Shown piece after piece: positions 1 to 10,624 of a DNA stretch of 64,000 bases (position 1 is the stretch's first letter; every line of letters starts with the position of its first letter). The stretch is taken from NCBI GenBank assembly GCA_037127315.1, contig JBBBDQ010000330.1, positions 3,159,501-3,223,500 on the forward strand, read 5' to 3'. Made by a program: the position numbers and the translations under genes. This stretch comes from Ascarosepion bandense (lineage: Eukaryota; Mollusca; Cephalopoda; Sepiida; Sepiidae). The notes under the pieces are model-generated. The model was given only the letters and a program-made list of their open reading frames with translations. It made no database searches and had not been told where the DNA came from.

Positions 1-1040
1 ACGCAGATGAAACCACAATATACTCCCGCATCAGTAAGAAACCTGTCGTGGCGGACAAACATAATCTCGCTGCTGACCCTGAACGGGATCTACACTCTGT
101 GGTGAATTGGGGCAAGAAGTGGCTTGTCAATTTCAATGCGTCTAAGACCAAGATATTGTCTGTCAATCATCACAGGCAACCTCTCCTGCCTCCCATAAGC
201 ATGGACCAAGCGATTCTTCCTGAGAGCAATACACTGCGCCTCCTCGGCCTTACCCTCTCTTCTGATCGCAAATGGACCCACTACATCGAGTCCATAGCTA
301 AATCCACTGCTAAGAAGGTTGGGTCACTGTGTCGAGCCAGCATGTTCTTTCCGCCTGAATCCATCCTGCATATATACAAGTCAACCATTCGTCGGTGCAT
401 GGAGTACTGCTGCCATATATGGTCAGGCGCCCCTGCCGTTCACCTCAGTGTTCTCTACAGGCTCCAAAGGAGAATCAATAATGTGATAGGTACTGACTTG
501 GCGGCTCGACTACAGCCACTTCCCCACCGACGAAATGTGGCCTCCCTTTATCTGTTCTATAAATATTTTCATGGCTTCTGCTCGGACGAACTTAAGTCAC
601 TGGTGCCTCCTCAACAGGTGTTTACTCGTGCAACCAGATTGGCAACTGGGTCCCACCCATTCACAGTTAGGTTAGCCAAATGCAGACGACAATTCTACTC
701 CTGCAGCTTCTTCTCTCGCACTTCCAGCCTGTGGAACTCGCTCCCATATTCTTGCTTTCCTGACGGCTACAACCTCCAGGAATTTAAATGAAATGTCAAT
801 ACTCATCTATTAACCACTTGACTGTAGCTCTTTCCCCACCCCGTATATCCTTTCCTTTCTCTCCACCTTTGAAACTGTCATCACACCTGCATTCTCATCT
901 TTCTATTGCTCCTTTCTAACTGGTTCGTATTCCTCTTCAATCTCTTCTAGTTAATCTTTTTACAGTTATGTAGCCCCCCCCCCCCCGCACATCAGTGGCA
1001 TTCCGCCTTGCTCGGGGTGAAATGATTAAAAAAAAAAGAT
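1..1040 (+). mobile_element. LINE-A 3' part: reverse transcriptase C-terminal half and 3' UTR
   Basis: A frame open from base 3 to the stop at 789-791 begins inside the reverse transcriptase active-site motif (ADETT where YADDTT is expected, so a catalytic Asp is changed). It continues through the thumb (NWGKKWLVNFNASKTK) and the C-terminal region (CMEYCCHIWSGAP, HRRNVASL, FFSRTS) typical of CR1/Jockey-type LINEs. The 3' UTR ends with the family signature GTAGCCCC…CACATCAGTGGC…TTGCTCGGGGTGAAATGATT and an A-run at about 1,029-1,039. The element is cut by the window edge. Apart from the active-site change this frame is undamaged, so the copy is relatively young. Confidence 0.88.
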
Positions 1041-1206
1041 GGACAGATGAAAACAAAGCATAACATACTTAATGAGCATGAGTAAATGGATAATAGAACA
1101 AAATCTAGGATAAATTACAAAAAGACAAAAATTAAGAACTACGAAGAAAGGAAATTGTGGAGAGGCATGATCGCTAATGTCCTGAAGGGAGACAGTACAT
1201 AAGTGT
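1041..1206 (+). mobile_element. RTE-like 3' end scrap
   Basis: The stretch ending TGTGGAGAGGCATGATCGCT then AATGTCCTGAAGGGAGACAG matches the 3' end seen in the other RTE relics here (for example 39,180-39,240 and 39,815-39,870). Only the tail survives. Confidence 0.55.
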
Positions 1207-1284
1207 TTTTTTTTTAGTTTTTTTTTTTTGTTTTTTAACTCTGTGTGTGTCCGTGCTTCTTTGACTCTTCTGTATGTGCGTGTT

Positions 1285-1812
1285 TTGTTGACTCCCGGGT
1301 GTTGGTCCTGAATATAAAGTGCATCCGGCAGCAAGGCCTCTGATTGAGAGGTTGTGAGGAGCATGGAACCACTTCATAATTGCTCCCAGGTCGACCCTGA
1401 CCCTGAATGGTAGCACCTGTTAGTCCCATCTATGGTAAAGTAGTTAACTCCCAAATTGGGGTCAAAACACTATGAAAGTATAAAAATAGTCTTTTATAGA
1501 AATATATACATAAAAAAGACTTTTATTTAAAAAATACACTTTTTTGAAGGAAAAAAATATAACCATAACACATTTATGAATGAAAAAACTATTATCATAA
1601 TACATTTTTGAAGAAAAAAATTATTACCAGCAATACATTTTTGAATACAAAAGTAGAGAAGATATCTTCTGTTTTCTTTTAAAAAAAATTTTCTTTTTTC
1701 GTTAAAATCTGACTAGGTCAACCTTCTCACTATAACCGAATATTAAAAAAAACCCTACCTTTATGGTATTAACCCACAGAGGTTGATATGCCGTTAAACA
1801 AAAGTCAGTCTC
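1285..1812 (+). repeat. SINE-D copy
   Basis: It shares with 19,190-19,560 and 49,130-49,465 the blocks GGCAGCAAGGCC, CCAGGTCGACCCTGACCC, GGTAGCACCTGTTAG, ACACTATGAAAGTATAAAAA, and the 3' tail GGTTGATATGCCG-TAAACAAA. It is followed directly by a GT microsatellite. The body contains AT-rich internal expansions, making it the longest copy. Confidence 0.7.

Positions 1813-1815
<3 letters not shown>

Positions 1816-1885
<70 letters not shown>
1816..1885 (+). repeat. (TG)n microsatellite
   Basis: About 34 uninterrupted TG units. An apparent poly-Val/Cys reading frame across it is an artefact. Confidence 0.95.
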
Positions 1886-1887
<2 letters not shown>

Positions 1888-1989
1888 GCGGTATTTACTT
1901 ACTAACTAACATGTATGACGAAAGAAGTTACACTGATTTATATGACCTGCTTGTTAGCCATATCTCTGTGGCAGGCACCTAATAGATTT

Positions 1990-2425
1990 GGAATTATATG
2001 ATAGACACGCTCCAAAAATAACACCAACCCTCTCTACCCCCCTCTCCCTCTCATACACACATACACTGTGCTGTTTCATGGATGGTCATCAAGTACTCGC
2101 ACTGGCATTGCTCTAGTTGACGTGGGTCATGTGAAACAAACTCCACCCTGGCAAAATGAACTCTTATACACCGGCATTCAGATTATATCTGTATATATAA
2201 CGATCGTACAGTGTACTTTCGTGTAGTTTTAATTGTGCCTATAATTGCCTGAAGTAGAATGTGTGGTTAAGCGATATGAAGCAGATAACAAGGAAATCCA
2301 GGGTTTGTTACACTCTCAATAAAAACTAAAAACTAGTACATGTTTTCATAGCCGTAATCATCTCAAATTCTAAGTTCTAATAATTTTTTCGTCTTATTGC
2401 CATTTGCTGGTAGTATAATGGTTAT
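1990..2425. other. No recognisable feature
   Basis: Low-GC sequence with a short CT/CA-rich patch near 2,030-2,070; no protein, RNA or repeat signature recognised. Confidence 0.5.
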
Positions 2426-2629
2426 CGGTGCTGTGAGTTGAATCGGCTAGTCTGGTTCAAATTTATGGCTAGGCATGACCGTAAGTTCTATACTGACACT
2501 TACTTCTATCACAGTTCTCTCGTTTGCGGAACTCTCTTCCGGCTTCTCACCTCCCAATCAACTTTGATTTTTAAAGAATTAAATGCAGTGTCAATCCTTA
2601 TCTTCTGTCTTAACTCTTGCTCTTCTATT

Positions 2630-2630
<1 letters not shown>
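2426..2630 (+). mobile_element. Degenerate LINE-A C-terminal fragment
   Basis: The translation RHDRKFYTDTYFYHSS and LNAVSILIFCLNS aligns with the family C-terminus (KCRRQFYSCSFFSRTS … FKCNVNTHLL). It is heavily diverged and runs into a (CT)n microsatellite at 2,631-2,668. Confidence 0.6.

Positions 2631-2668
<38 letters not shown>
2631..2668 (+). repeat. (CT)n microsatellite
   Basis: About 19 CT units directly following the old LINE-A fragment. Confidence 0.95.
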
Positions 2669-2672
<4 letters not shown>

Positions 2673-2929
2673 GTTTCCCACTATGAGAAAAATATCAAGT
2701 AACCCCTTCGAGACGATAACAAGAAACTACTCTGTCCAAAGAAATGGTGGCAATTCGCATATAATAAAATGAAATTGTGGAGAGTCATAAATTGTTACTT
2801 GATTTTTTTCTTAATAATATGTCCTTGTTCAGCCATCTGTTCGCTACTGATTAAGTAGAGTAGTCATTTTTCCTGATTGCTTCTCTGGCCTTCAATATAT
2901 AATATGAGTTAAATTCTCTAGGCTTTCTT

Positions 2930-3115
2930 TCTTCATTAAGTGTTTGCACTTCGTTCACACAAATGCATTAAAGTTACTCGCTTTTTCCCCTTCTCCTCTT
3001 GCCATCAACGTCCTGTGAGTATAAAATTATCTAGACCTTATTCTCTTATATGTTCCAGAAAGTTTTCTCTCATTTTGATTGTAAGTATGCAATGCCGAAA
3101 AAGACAGTACTTAAA
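2930..3115 (-). mobile_element. RTE-like C-terminal scrap
   Basis: On the minus strand this resembles the region around 10,760-10,910 (the fragment after KRxLxFLxHVMRK). The shared plus-strand motif is TGTTCCAGAAAGTTTTCTCT. Highly decayed. Confidence 0.4.
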
Positions 3116-3439
3116 AATTAACAACTCTTGTGAGAAATATGAACGACCTTATTGTTCTAATCCTCGTCAGATTGTGATATTAATTCTCTTTGCATAGGTG
3201 TTGACACGAATCTAAAACAAATCTGTCCTAAATAAAATATCTTATTCGTCTTTTGCTTAACTAAATCCAACGTCTTATTCTGTATTGATTTGTCTTTGTG
3301 ATTGTAGGTCATTGATCACCGAGAAATAGGAGAACATTCCGAAGGTCAAGCGAAAGAAAAAGGACAAATGTGGATAAGCTGACATGATAATAAAAAATCT
3401 ATTTGTTTTGCAACAAAGAACATGTGAATTCACGAACAT

Positions 3440-3665
3440 ACAGAGCTCATACTATGTTTGTAGCATAAGTTAATTTTGCTATGACAACGATATGACAAAC
3501 AAGATAACAGCGTATTCAAGTTGTCGCTTATACTAAATTAGGTGGTAAATGAAGCTAAACAGTGAGATAAATATTTTTAATAAAGTCATCAAAGAAAATG
3601 TATGGCACATGTAAGTAAAAAATAAAATTATATAATTACGATGTTAACGTTCCACATTACTTCAC
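3440..3665 (+). repeat. Dispersed repeat, copy 1
   Basis: It aligns with 4,155-4,450 through the ordered blocks ATGACA.AACAA.ATAACAGC, GTCGCTTAT.CTAAA, GTA(G/A)ATGAAG, ATGGCA(C/G)ATGTAA, and CCAC(A/)ACTACTTC. The family is not recognised. The two copies flank an RTE relic. Confidence 0.5.
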
Positions 3666-3734
3666 ACAAACGGTTAGTAAGTTAACCCCATAAATTATGG
3701 AAATAGCTATATTATACCGTATAATATTTCGTAA

Positions 3735-4140
3735 TTTTGATAATTTTATATATGCCGAAATCATTTAAAGTTTCCAGCGTCTCTGTAACAATTCCGTCTG
3801 TTCCTGCTGCTTTGTTTCTGTTCAATTTGGCCAGTACTGATTCATTTCAGATTTTAGTGTTTCTGGCCCTTCGATATGAGTGTGTATCGCCGGTTGTCCT
3901 GTTTCATTATGGAAGAGTTTTCAGATATATTCGTTCCATCTCTGGAGTATTTTTCCTTCCTCTAATATCAGTGTCCCGGATTGGATTTTATGTATCTTGT
4001 TGATGAGCATGTCTTTCGTCCTGTTAGTTCTCTTGTTTTTGAAACATATCTTCTTCATCTGTGATACTCATTCTTTCTTTTTCTGCACATTTTCCCCGAT
4101 CCATTCCTGTTTAGTTTGCCTGCATAAAAAAGACAGTCAG
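3735..4140 (-). mobile_element. RTE-like relic, segment before the reverse transcriptase palm
   Basis: Read on the minus strand, fragments such as LAKLNRNKAAGTDGIVTETL match the K-N-x-K-A-A-G-x-D-x-I-x-x-E-x-L motif at the start of the RTE reverse transcriptase domain, preceded by ERIYLKTL and a lysine-rich linker. Stops interrupt all frames. Confidence 0.65.
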
Positions 4141-4154
4141 TGAGAATTACAAAT

Positions 4155-4450
4155 TACTGAATGCTCACACTTGCGATGCTCACGCATCAGGTTAATGTTA
4201 CAATGACATAACAAAATAACAGCTTAATCGTTCAAATTGTTAAATAGGCCAGTTGGTTGAAACGGTTGTTAACCGGTGTCGCTTATCCTAAACGCTGGGA
4301 GTAGATGAAGACAGATTAACGATTTGGAGATAGCAAAAAAAAAAAAAATCCACTCTCAACACCAGCAACAATGAAAATATATGGCAGATGTAACTTAGAG
4401 AAAATGATGACATAATCAATATGCTGACGTACCACACTACTTCTAACCAA
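4155..4450 (+). repeat. Dispersed repeat, copy 2
   Basis: Partner of 3,440-3,665 in the same orientation. This copy has an extra segment (GGCCAGTTGGTTGAAACGG…) and an A-run not present in the first. Confidence 0.5.
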
Positions 4451-5050
4451 AGTTTAGGAAGGAAATACCTATCAGTAATGGAAAAAACAATAATAATTAC
4501 TGAATATGAGAAACTTATTTCTCTAAATTTTTAAAACAATGATTTTATCAATTTGAACCTACAGTCGTACTGGCTGCTCTTGCAATGATTGCTAAATCTT
4601 TCCTCATAAAGAATGAGCTAGTATTACTATTGCCATTAATACAAAAAAAAGCATTCTCCGCTCAGTATTATGGGATGGTTTTATTCTTCATACTGCTGTT
4701 GTATAAATAGAAGAATATTATTGATTATCACCTGCGGCTTCAGCTATGTCCTGCATTTATTTTTAGTGGTCAAGACAATTGATTTTTGCATAATCTATTT
4801 TTCCCCCCGAGAGAGCAAATTTATTTTTCGAAGAGCTTTTACCCTGTTCTACTAAGAGATTTTTTTATTAACCACAAATTTAGACATGAAAGAACTCTGG
4901 TTTCTCTACAAATACTGCGCAGTATTCACTAAATGCGCAATTACTCGTCAGAATCCATGGTATTTTCAGCATTCTTTTATGGAACTATTTCTGTTGCTAC
5001 AAAGCTCTTCATTATTTGTCTATATTTGAGATGATGTAGTATTTACCGGA
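4451..5050. other. No recognisable feature
   Basis: AT-rich sequence; the open frames are short and carry no recognisable motif. Confidence 0.5.
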
Positions 5051-5051
5051 T

Positions 5052-5316
5052 TTACATTATCCGGACTATTTTTCTCATCTTTGTTGCCATCTGCAGACGT
5101 TTCGAACCGAACCCTTTATTACAATCATCGGGGTATATCTCGTTCTCATTCCTTGCGTGAAGCCTCTTTTGAAAGAGGTTTAACGCAAGGAATGAGAATG
5201 ATATACCCCAGTGATTGTAATAAAGAGTCCGGTTCGAAATTCCTGTTACATGAAGAAAGGCGAAACGTCGTAAAAATCGCAACAAAGATGAGGATAATAG
5301 TCCGAATAATATAAAC
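5052..5316. mobile_element. Palindromic foldback element
   Basis: Two arms of about 125 bp are inverted copies: outer ends ATTATCCGGACTATT / AATAGTCCGAATAAT, inner blocks GGGGTATATC / GATATACCCC and CATTCCTTGCGT / ACGCAAGGAATG, meeting at a short loop of CTTTTGAAAGAG. Similar reading frames on the two strands result from the palindrome and are not genes. Related half or whole copies lie at 9.1, 9.45, 12.0 and 14.9 kb. Confidence 0.8.
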
Positions 5317-5334
5317 AGTGTAAGTCTCTTCATC

Positions 5335-5605
5335 TGTGGGATGACTCCCCAGTATTCACTGTTATATAGGATGATTGATACTACATAACAGTTCAGTGCC
5401 CTATTTTACCGTTTCTTAATACTTAGCTCATCTTTTGAAAGGCATCTTTTGCTATCCCAATGCGCCTTCGGATTTCTGTGTTGCACTATCCGTCCTCTGC
5501 TAATATGCTTCCCAGATATCTAATTTGTTGCACCTGTTTGACTACGATATCGCTAATCTGTAATTTGCATGTTAGGCTGTTCTTTTTTTCCTAACAATTT
5601 ATCGA
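5335..5605 (-). mobile_element. RTE-like relic
   Basis: The minus strand carries remnants of the conserved RTE stretch (C-x-T-E-I-R-R-R-I-x-x-A-K-x-x-F). Plus-strand signature GCGCCTTCGGATTTCTGTGT, parallel to 11,170-11,200. Frame broken. Confidence 0.6.
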
Positions 5606-5649
5606 AAATGAATAACAGAATTTTACATTATTCTTTGTCGAAAGTGTTT

Positions 5650-6470
5650 TTCATTTATCTAAGTCTAACTTTCACATTAGCATTTATAAATCTACCATTC
5701 ATCTGTGCATTGAATACTGTTGCTATATCTGGTCGTGTTCTCCTGCTATTCATTTCCATCTTTCTTGACAAAATTCAAAGAAAGATCTGAAATGTAATCG
5801 ATCCTGATTTGATATCTCGACTTCAGTCACTTTCTCACCGACGTGATATGGCTTCCCTCTGTCTATTCTACAGATATTTTCATAACAACTTCTCTGATAA
5901 GCTTTTTTCTCTTGGTGCTTCGTACACATGAATTTAAGCGTGCTACTAGATTGGCCATTTGAATTCCTTGCTTTCACTTGCGCACAAACTCACTTGGGAA
6001 AGGTATTAATCCGTCTCTTCCATCCAGTTATGGATTAAATAATAGGACAGATTGGGTTCTATAGCCTTGGCCGGTAACCCGTTTACCGCAGAAAGCAATG
6101 GAAACCTACTGCGGGTTAATCTTCTGCCAAGTCAGTCATGTCTCTTTCGAGACATGATCACCCAAAGCGTGTATCACGTATGGCACTTAACTGACTGACT
6201 AGATTGGCATCTCTGTACCACTCTTTTACAGTTGAAATAGTTAAATATAACCGTTACTTCTACTCCAGTAGTTTCTTTTCTCACACTTCCTGCCTGTGCA
6301 ACTTCTTTCTTTTACTTCTTGCTTCCCTGATAGCTACAATCTCAAAAAATCTATTTGCAACCTCAATTGCCATCTATCTTGAATCCTGTTCATCTTTTAT
6401 CCTTTTCCTCAAAGAACTCCTGTACCCAAATTTTTCTCTTACTGTAACCCCCCCCCCCACCTGCCCATTA
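5650..6470 (+). mobile_element. LINE-A relic split by a SINE-A insertion
   Basis: The pieces 5,650-5,955 (STICALNTVAISGR-like equivalent of STIRPCIEYCCHIWSG, then SHRRDMASLCLFYRYFH) and 6,198-6,470 (YNRYFYSSSFFSHTSCL) are consecutive parts of one C-terminal LINE-A domain. The SINE between them is flanked by ACTAGATTGGC. Several frame breaks. Confidence 0.75.
5956..6197 (+). mobile_element. SINE-A, 5'-truncated, nested in LINE-A
   Basis: It has the core (CTTGGGAAAGGTATTAATCC, GGACAGATTGGGTTCTATAG), the hairpin TCATGTCTC/GAGACATGA and the end CACTTAACTGACTGA. The target-site duplication ACTAGATTGGC lies at 5,945-5,955 and 6,198-6,208. The tRNA-like head is missing. Confidence 0.9.
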
Positions 6471-6509
6471 GGAGTATAAGTACTTTAGAAGGTACTGAAA
6501 ATCTAATCC

Positions 6510-6608
6510 TAAACAAGAAACAAGAAATAAATCTCTACTCTTGTTCAAAAGACTGGGAGAAATTGGGAACTGGACGATTGGTAAATCTATCTATTCCTTC
6601 TACAGATG
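6510..6608 (-). repeat. Short repeat related to LINE-A-linked sequence
   Basis: Reverse complement shares the ordered motifs GGA(A)TAGATAGA, CCGG/CCAGTT, TTGAACA(A)GAGTAGAG with 25,058-25,140, 41,755-41,950 and 53,660-53,775. Confidence 0.4.
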
Positions 6609-6668
6609 TTTGAATTGTTGCTAGAATATGCCACGAAATGTAGATCGATAATTTTCCTGCTAGTAACT

Positions 6669-6980
6669 TATGTGCGTTGTGGTACAGTGGATATCGGCTC
6701 GGAAAGAGAAGCCAGGGAGCCGAGTTCGAATTCCAGTTGAATCCATTGTATTCACTTACGCGCAAATACCCTTGGGAAAGGTATTAATCTGTCTCTTCCT
6801 TCCAGTTATGGGTTAAATAGCAGGACAGATTGGGTTCTATAGCCTTGGTCGGCAACCAGTCTACCGCAGAAAGCGAATGGCAACCTACTGCGAGATAATC
6901 TTCTGCCCAGTTAGTCATGTCTCTTTCGAGACATGATTGCCCAAGCGTGTATCACGTATGGCACTTAACTGACTGATTGA
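6669..6980 (+). mobile_element. SINE-A, full-length
   Basis: The tRNA-like head has a box A-like GTGGTACAGTGGATATCGG and a box B-like GAGTTCGAATTCC (polymerase III internal promoter), then the core, hairpin and end. It is flanked by imperfect AGTAACT-type duplications (before 6,669 and near 6,983). Confidence 0.9.
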
Positions 6981-7084
6981 GTAACTCATATTTTACAAGA
7001 TTCTCTACTGAATAGTTCATGAAGGAGTTTTTTTTTCAGTACAAACATATGGTGACAAATTTTCTGAAAATCTATCATCCAACG

Positions 7085-7430
7085 TCTTCAGATCCTTATT
7101 GATTCTGTTCTCATTATTAGAATATTCCTCATCTTTTGTGTTGTATACATCGACAATCATGTATCTCCAACACTTCTTGTCCGTTCTAACTTTAAGCCGT
7201 GTTTTATATACTTCTTGTCCTTGCTCTCTGATTCATTCACACAGTCACATTAGGTACTTGCTGTGTCTGTCTATATCTCCTTCTCTCGATATATCCCGCT
7301 AGTATAAAATTTTCCAGGCTGTCCTTTTCGCAGTGTATCCAGAAAACCTAAACTGTCAGTTTTTTTAAGTATGAGCAATTCAAGTTCCCATTTTCTTTAT
7401 AGCATCATCGTTGCTCAAATGTTTTTTTTG
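7085..7430 (-). mobile_element. RTE-like relic
   Basis: The minus strand is weakly similar to the C-terminal RTE region at 10.7-10.9 kb (GTGTATCCAGAAAACC and a following pyrimidine-rich stretch). Too decayed for a frame. Confidence 0.35.
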
Positions 7431-7900
7431 TAGTATTCTTGGTATGTGTATGTAGAACTACATTGCCATCGCTTTGATAGTTAATCTCTAAAAACAAAAT
7501 TGTCCAGTATTCATCGTCGCGAAAGAGGATAAATATGAAAACACACTAAATTACTTAGATTTTACAAAAAATAATCCATGGTCCTGAAGCTCAGACTCTT
7601 TGGACGTTGGCACGAAAGACTAAAAAGCAATAGTTGTTTCCAGTTAAAGCGAAGCCGTAGACTAAAAAAAAAATGAATGGATGTAAGTTAAATTTTGATT
7701 TCCTGGTATCGATATCAAATAAGTTTTTTCCTCGTAAACTGAATTTTGAAGGCTAAATAAGTCCTCTGAGTAAATGGTATAATGGCTGAGACTAAGAACT
7801 ATAATTATACCTAGTTAGAGCCAAACCCGAAGCAAAAACTAAAATAAAAGGGCTGAAAAAAATACAGACATACAAGGCAGATAAACAGACACACACACAA
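7431..7900. other. No recognisable feature
   Basis: AT-rich unique-looking sequence without motif. Confidence 0.45.
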
Positions 7901-7911
7901 ACATCTTGCCT

Positions 7912-7931
7912 TTTCTATATATATATATATA

Positions 7932-7968
<37 letters not shown>

Positions 7969-8290
7969 TATCGATTTTCTGCACTATTGTACGAACTGCA
8001 ACCTTGAAACTTCTGAATATCGTTTCTTTGTCTATAAGTGTATCAAATTTGATTAAAATCAGACCACGCCTTCTATAACTCGATTTTTTCGATTATCGAT
8101 TTTCGATATTTATCGGGGGTACCTCGACACAAAACCTAGCTAAGAACACTCACAGACGCTTATAGTACAACTGTGTCAATTTTCAAGAAAATCGGTTCAG
8201 CCGTTTCGGAGTCTATAGGTAACGGACACACAGACACACACACACACAGACACACACACACACACAGAGACAAAGTTCCATTTATAAATA
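7912..8290 (+). repeat. Repeat tail with TA and CA tracts
   Basis: A (TA)n/(TG)n tract (7,915-7,968) precedes about 250 bp containing AAGAAAATCGGTTCAGCCGT and GGAGTCTATAGGTAACGG, then CA-rich sequence (8,228-8,272). This resembles the 3' tails of RTE/Proto2-type LINEs known from invertebrates; no coding part remains. Confidence 0.45.
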
Positions 8291-8496
8291 AGTTTGGATT
8301 TAGATTTAGATAAAAATGTAATATATCAACTCAAAATTAAAACTAAACTAAAAGCGTCATGAAAGATTTTTGTTCATTAAGAAAAAATCATATCGTGCTT
8401 CATTGGAACTCTGTGTGTATATATATATATATAATCTCGTTTATTCAGTAATGAATTTGAACTCTTTCGGTTACTCTGGTCTTATATACATTGTGT

Positions 8497-8640
8497 ATAT
8501 AAGACGCTAAAATCCGCCTTCCTCTATTGAGTGTCCATAGCTCAGAGGTGAAATCACCGACTAATGTCAGTTCGGTTTTGTTTCAGTCCTGTCTAGAAGC
8601 AATCGGATGTCTAACTGTACTGATGAGCTGTGGTACATGA
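8497..8640 (+). repeat. SINE-C copy
   Basis: It aligns with 21,935-22,080: GACGCTAAAATCCGCCTTC, a tRNA-like box A (TAGCTCAGAGGTGAAATCA), box B (CGGTTTTGTTTCAGTCCTG), then AGCAATCGGATGTCTAACTG and TACTGATGAGCTGTG. Confidence 0.65.
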
Positions 8641-8797
8641 CTAATATATATAAACATAATTTGAAGCGAGCAGAGACAGACCACGAATGCCAGACGCATG
8701 CGCTTTCAAACAATCTTCATATGCTCGGTGACTATACTTTAAAAATAGCTGTAAATATATCTTAATTCGATCAGTTTTTTATGTAACAAATTTCGTT

Positions 8798-9095
8798 GAC
8801 TTCTTTTAGCGGCATATCAACTTTTATAGGTCATTTAATGCCAAAATATATTTTTTTGAACTCACTTTCATAGCTTTAACTATAGATAAAATGAACTGTT
8901 GGTAATCCTTTAATAAAATGTATGTACTGTTGGTCATTTTACGATAATTATATTCTATTGGTAATTTGTTATATAAAAGCTGGTAGTTTTGCTACAAAAA
9001 AATTATTTTTATACTTTTAATGTTTTGTTTTTTCTTGGACGTTCACACATGGGACCCTAACAGGTGATATCAGGCTTGTGTCACCGTGGACTTGG
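8798..9095 (-). repeat. SINE-D copy
   Basis: The reverse complement contains CACCTGTTAGGGTCCCA, AAAAGTATAAAAATAA and the tail CATTAAATGACCTATAAAAG then TTGATATGCCGCTAAAAG, matching the other SINE-D copies. Confidence 0.65.
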
Positions 9096-9104
9096 AAATA
9101 ATAG

Positions 9105-9265
9105 AAGTTAAGAACACTATTTACATTGTTCGGCCTATTGTTCTCATCTTTATTGACATTATTACAACGTTTCGGTAGTTGTACGTTCCGGCCTTCTTCA
9201 GGAGGTAGAAATTTCGAACCGAACCTTTACTTACAATCACTTGGGTATATCATTCTCATTCCATG
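9105..9265 (+). repeat. Foldback element, half copy
   Basis: A single arm: ACTATTTACATTGTTCGGCC, TTCTCATCTTTATTG, ACGTTTCGG, CCTTCTTCAGGAGG, TTTCGAACCGAACC, GGGTATATCATTCTCATTCC. The inverted second arm is absent. Confidence 0.6.
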
Positions 9266-9439
9266 TGCGATGTCACTTCTGTTAGCCATGTAGTATAAAC
9301 AAATACAGCAGTTGAGAAGTGGTTCTATGCTCCTCAAAACTTCCAGTCTCCCGCTCAGAGGCTTTGTTGCCGGATGTAGTTTATCGTCATACTCAGGACT
9401 AGAAGTATCAAATGGTTCAATGACTAAATAGAGTAGTGT

Positions 9440-9605
9440 TTCTCGCCTTTTTATAACTAGTTACACTATTTGAACTATTGTCCTCTTTTTCTTTTATCAC
9501 AACGTTTCGATTGTTGTGCTCTCCGGTCTATATCGATCTGATTAACCTACAAGGGATTCTGAATTTGATCTACCGGGTAAACCTGTTCTCGTTCTATCCC
9601 AGAAA
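9440..9605 (+). repeat. Foldback element, diverged half copy
   Basis: TTACACTATTTGAACTATTG, ACAACGTTTCGATTG and CTCTCCGGTCTA follow the order of the arm at 9,105. The later part is unlike the others. Confidence 0.45.
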
Positions 9606-9619
9606 TTCAGGATTTTTTT

Positions 9620-10600
9620 CTTCTATTCACTTGAGAGCGCACTTGCAGAACAATTAAAATTCTGGGTGCACCTTAAATTTTAATAGACTATTGTATTTCA
9701 TGTGGCATAAATAATTCATTCTATGTATGTGTTACACACTTTTGTATTATCCATCGTTTTAATACACATGACACCCGTATTAATACGCACACGTACATGT
9801 AAACTGATAAGCGTTTCTATACACATGCAAAACATTATAAACACATACTTGAAAGTAATTATCCCGACATATCTGAACAATAAAAATAAACCCTAAATCA
9901 CAGTATTCCAATAAACTGTCTCTTTTAAAGAAAACAAAATCATTTTCACCTCGATCTTTGAAGAAGCTTTAATAAAAGTGAAACATGTTGAATTGCAATG
10001 CGTTTTCTACTTTGTTCTTTACTTTATTCTATTATCTTGTCGGATTCCGATTCATATATTCAACTCACACTTTTGTATGTTCTTGAAATATGCATTTTCC
10101 AATATTATAAAATATTGAAACTAATATTAATAATTAATTGTGTGGGTTTTATAAGTAAGTGAAGAAATTATGGAATACTTCAGTTAGTATTTACTTAAAA
10201 GGCATTAGATATTTCAAATTTTTATATCGCTATTACTTAAAAATGAATATGTATGTTCCTTGAAGTTTAAAATGAGATCTGATCTTTACGAGATCATGCA
10301 ATTTTATCAGCTTATAATTTGTGTAACAATAAATAAAATAAAAAATAATAAATTACTTTTCTGATAACTTGGTGTGCATTATTTGACAAATGCTGCAAAA
10401 AGCAATGCAGTGGTGGTGGTGGATGTCTACTTGATTGCCCCCATCTCCTCTAAATCACTCGCAGCAAATCCTCTTGACTAACATTATAGGCACAACAGGA
10501 TGTAATCTGTGGCCTAACGTCTTCGCAGGGCATTTAGTGCAAATTTGCTTACAAATTTGATCTCTATTCACGAATTGTATTCATCTATACCATTAGGGCA
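9620..10600. other. No recognisable feature
   Basis: AT-rich, about 1 kb, no coding or repeat motif recognised. Confidence 0.5.
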
Positions 10601-10624
10601 ACTCCTCAATCCTACACATTTCAT

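Noticed and set aside
1788..1982. Cys/Val repeat peptide
   Set aside because: Translation of a (TG)n microsatellite.
5081..5314. Overlapping similar reading frames on both strands as a gene pair
   Set aside because: They arise because the DNA is a palindrome.
8600..8640. CTGATGAG in SINE-C copies (also about 22,058) as a hammerhead ribozyme core
   Set aside because: The catalytic CTGATGAG half is present, but neither copy has the matching GAAA after a stem II of suitable length; probably coincidence.
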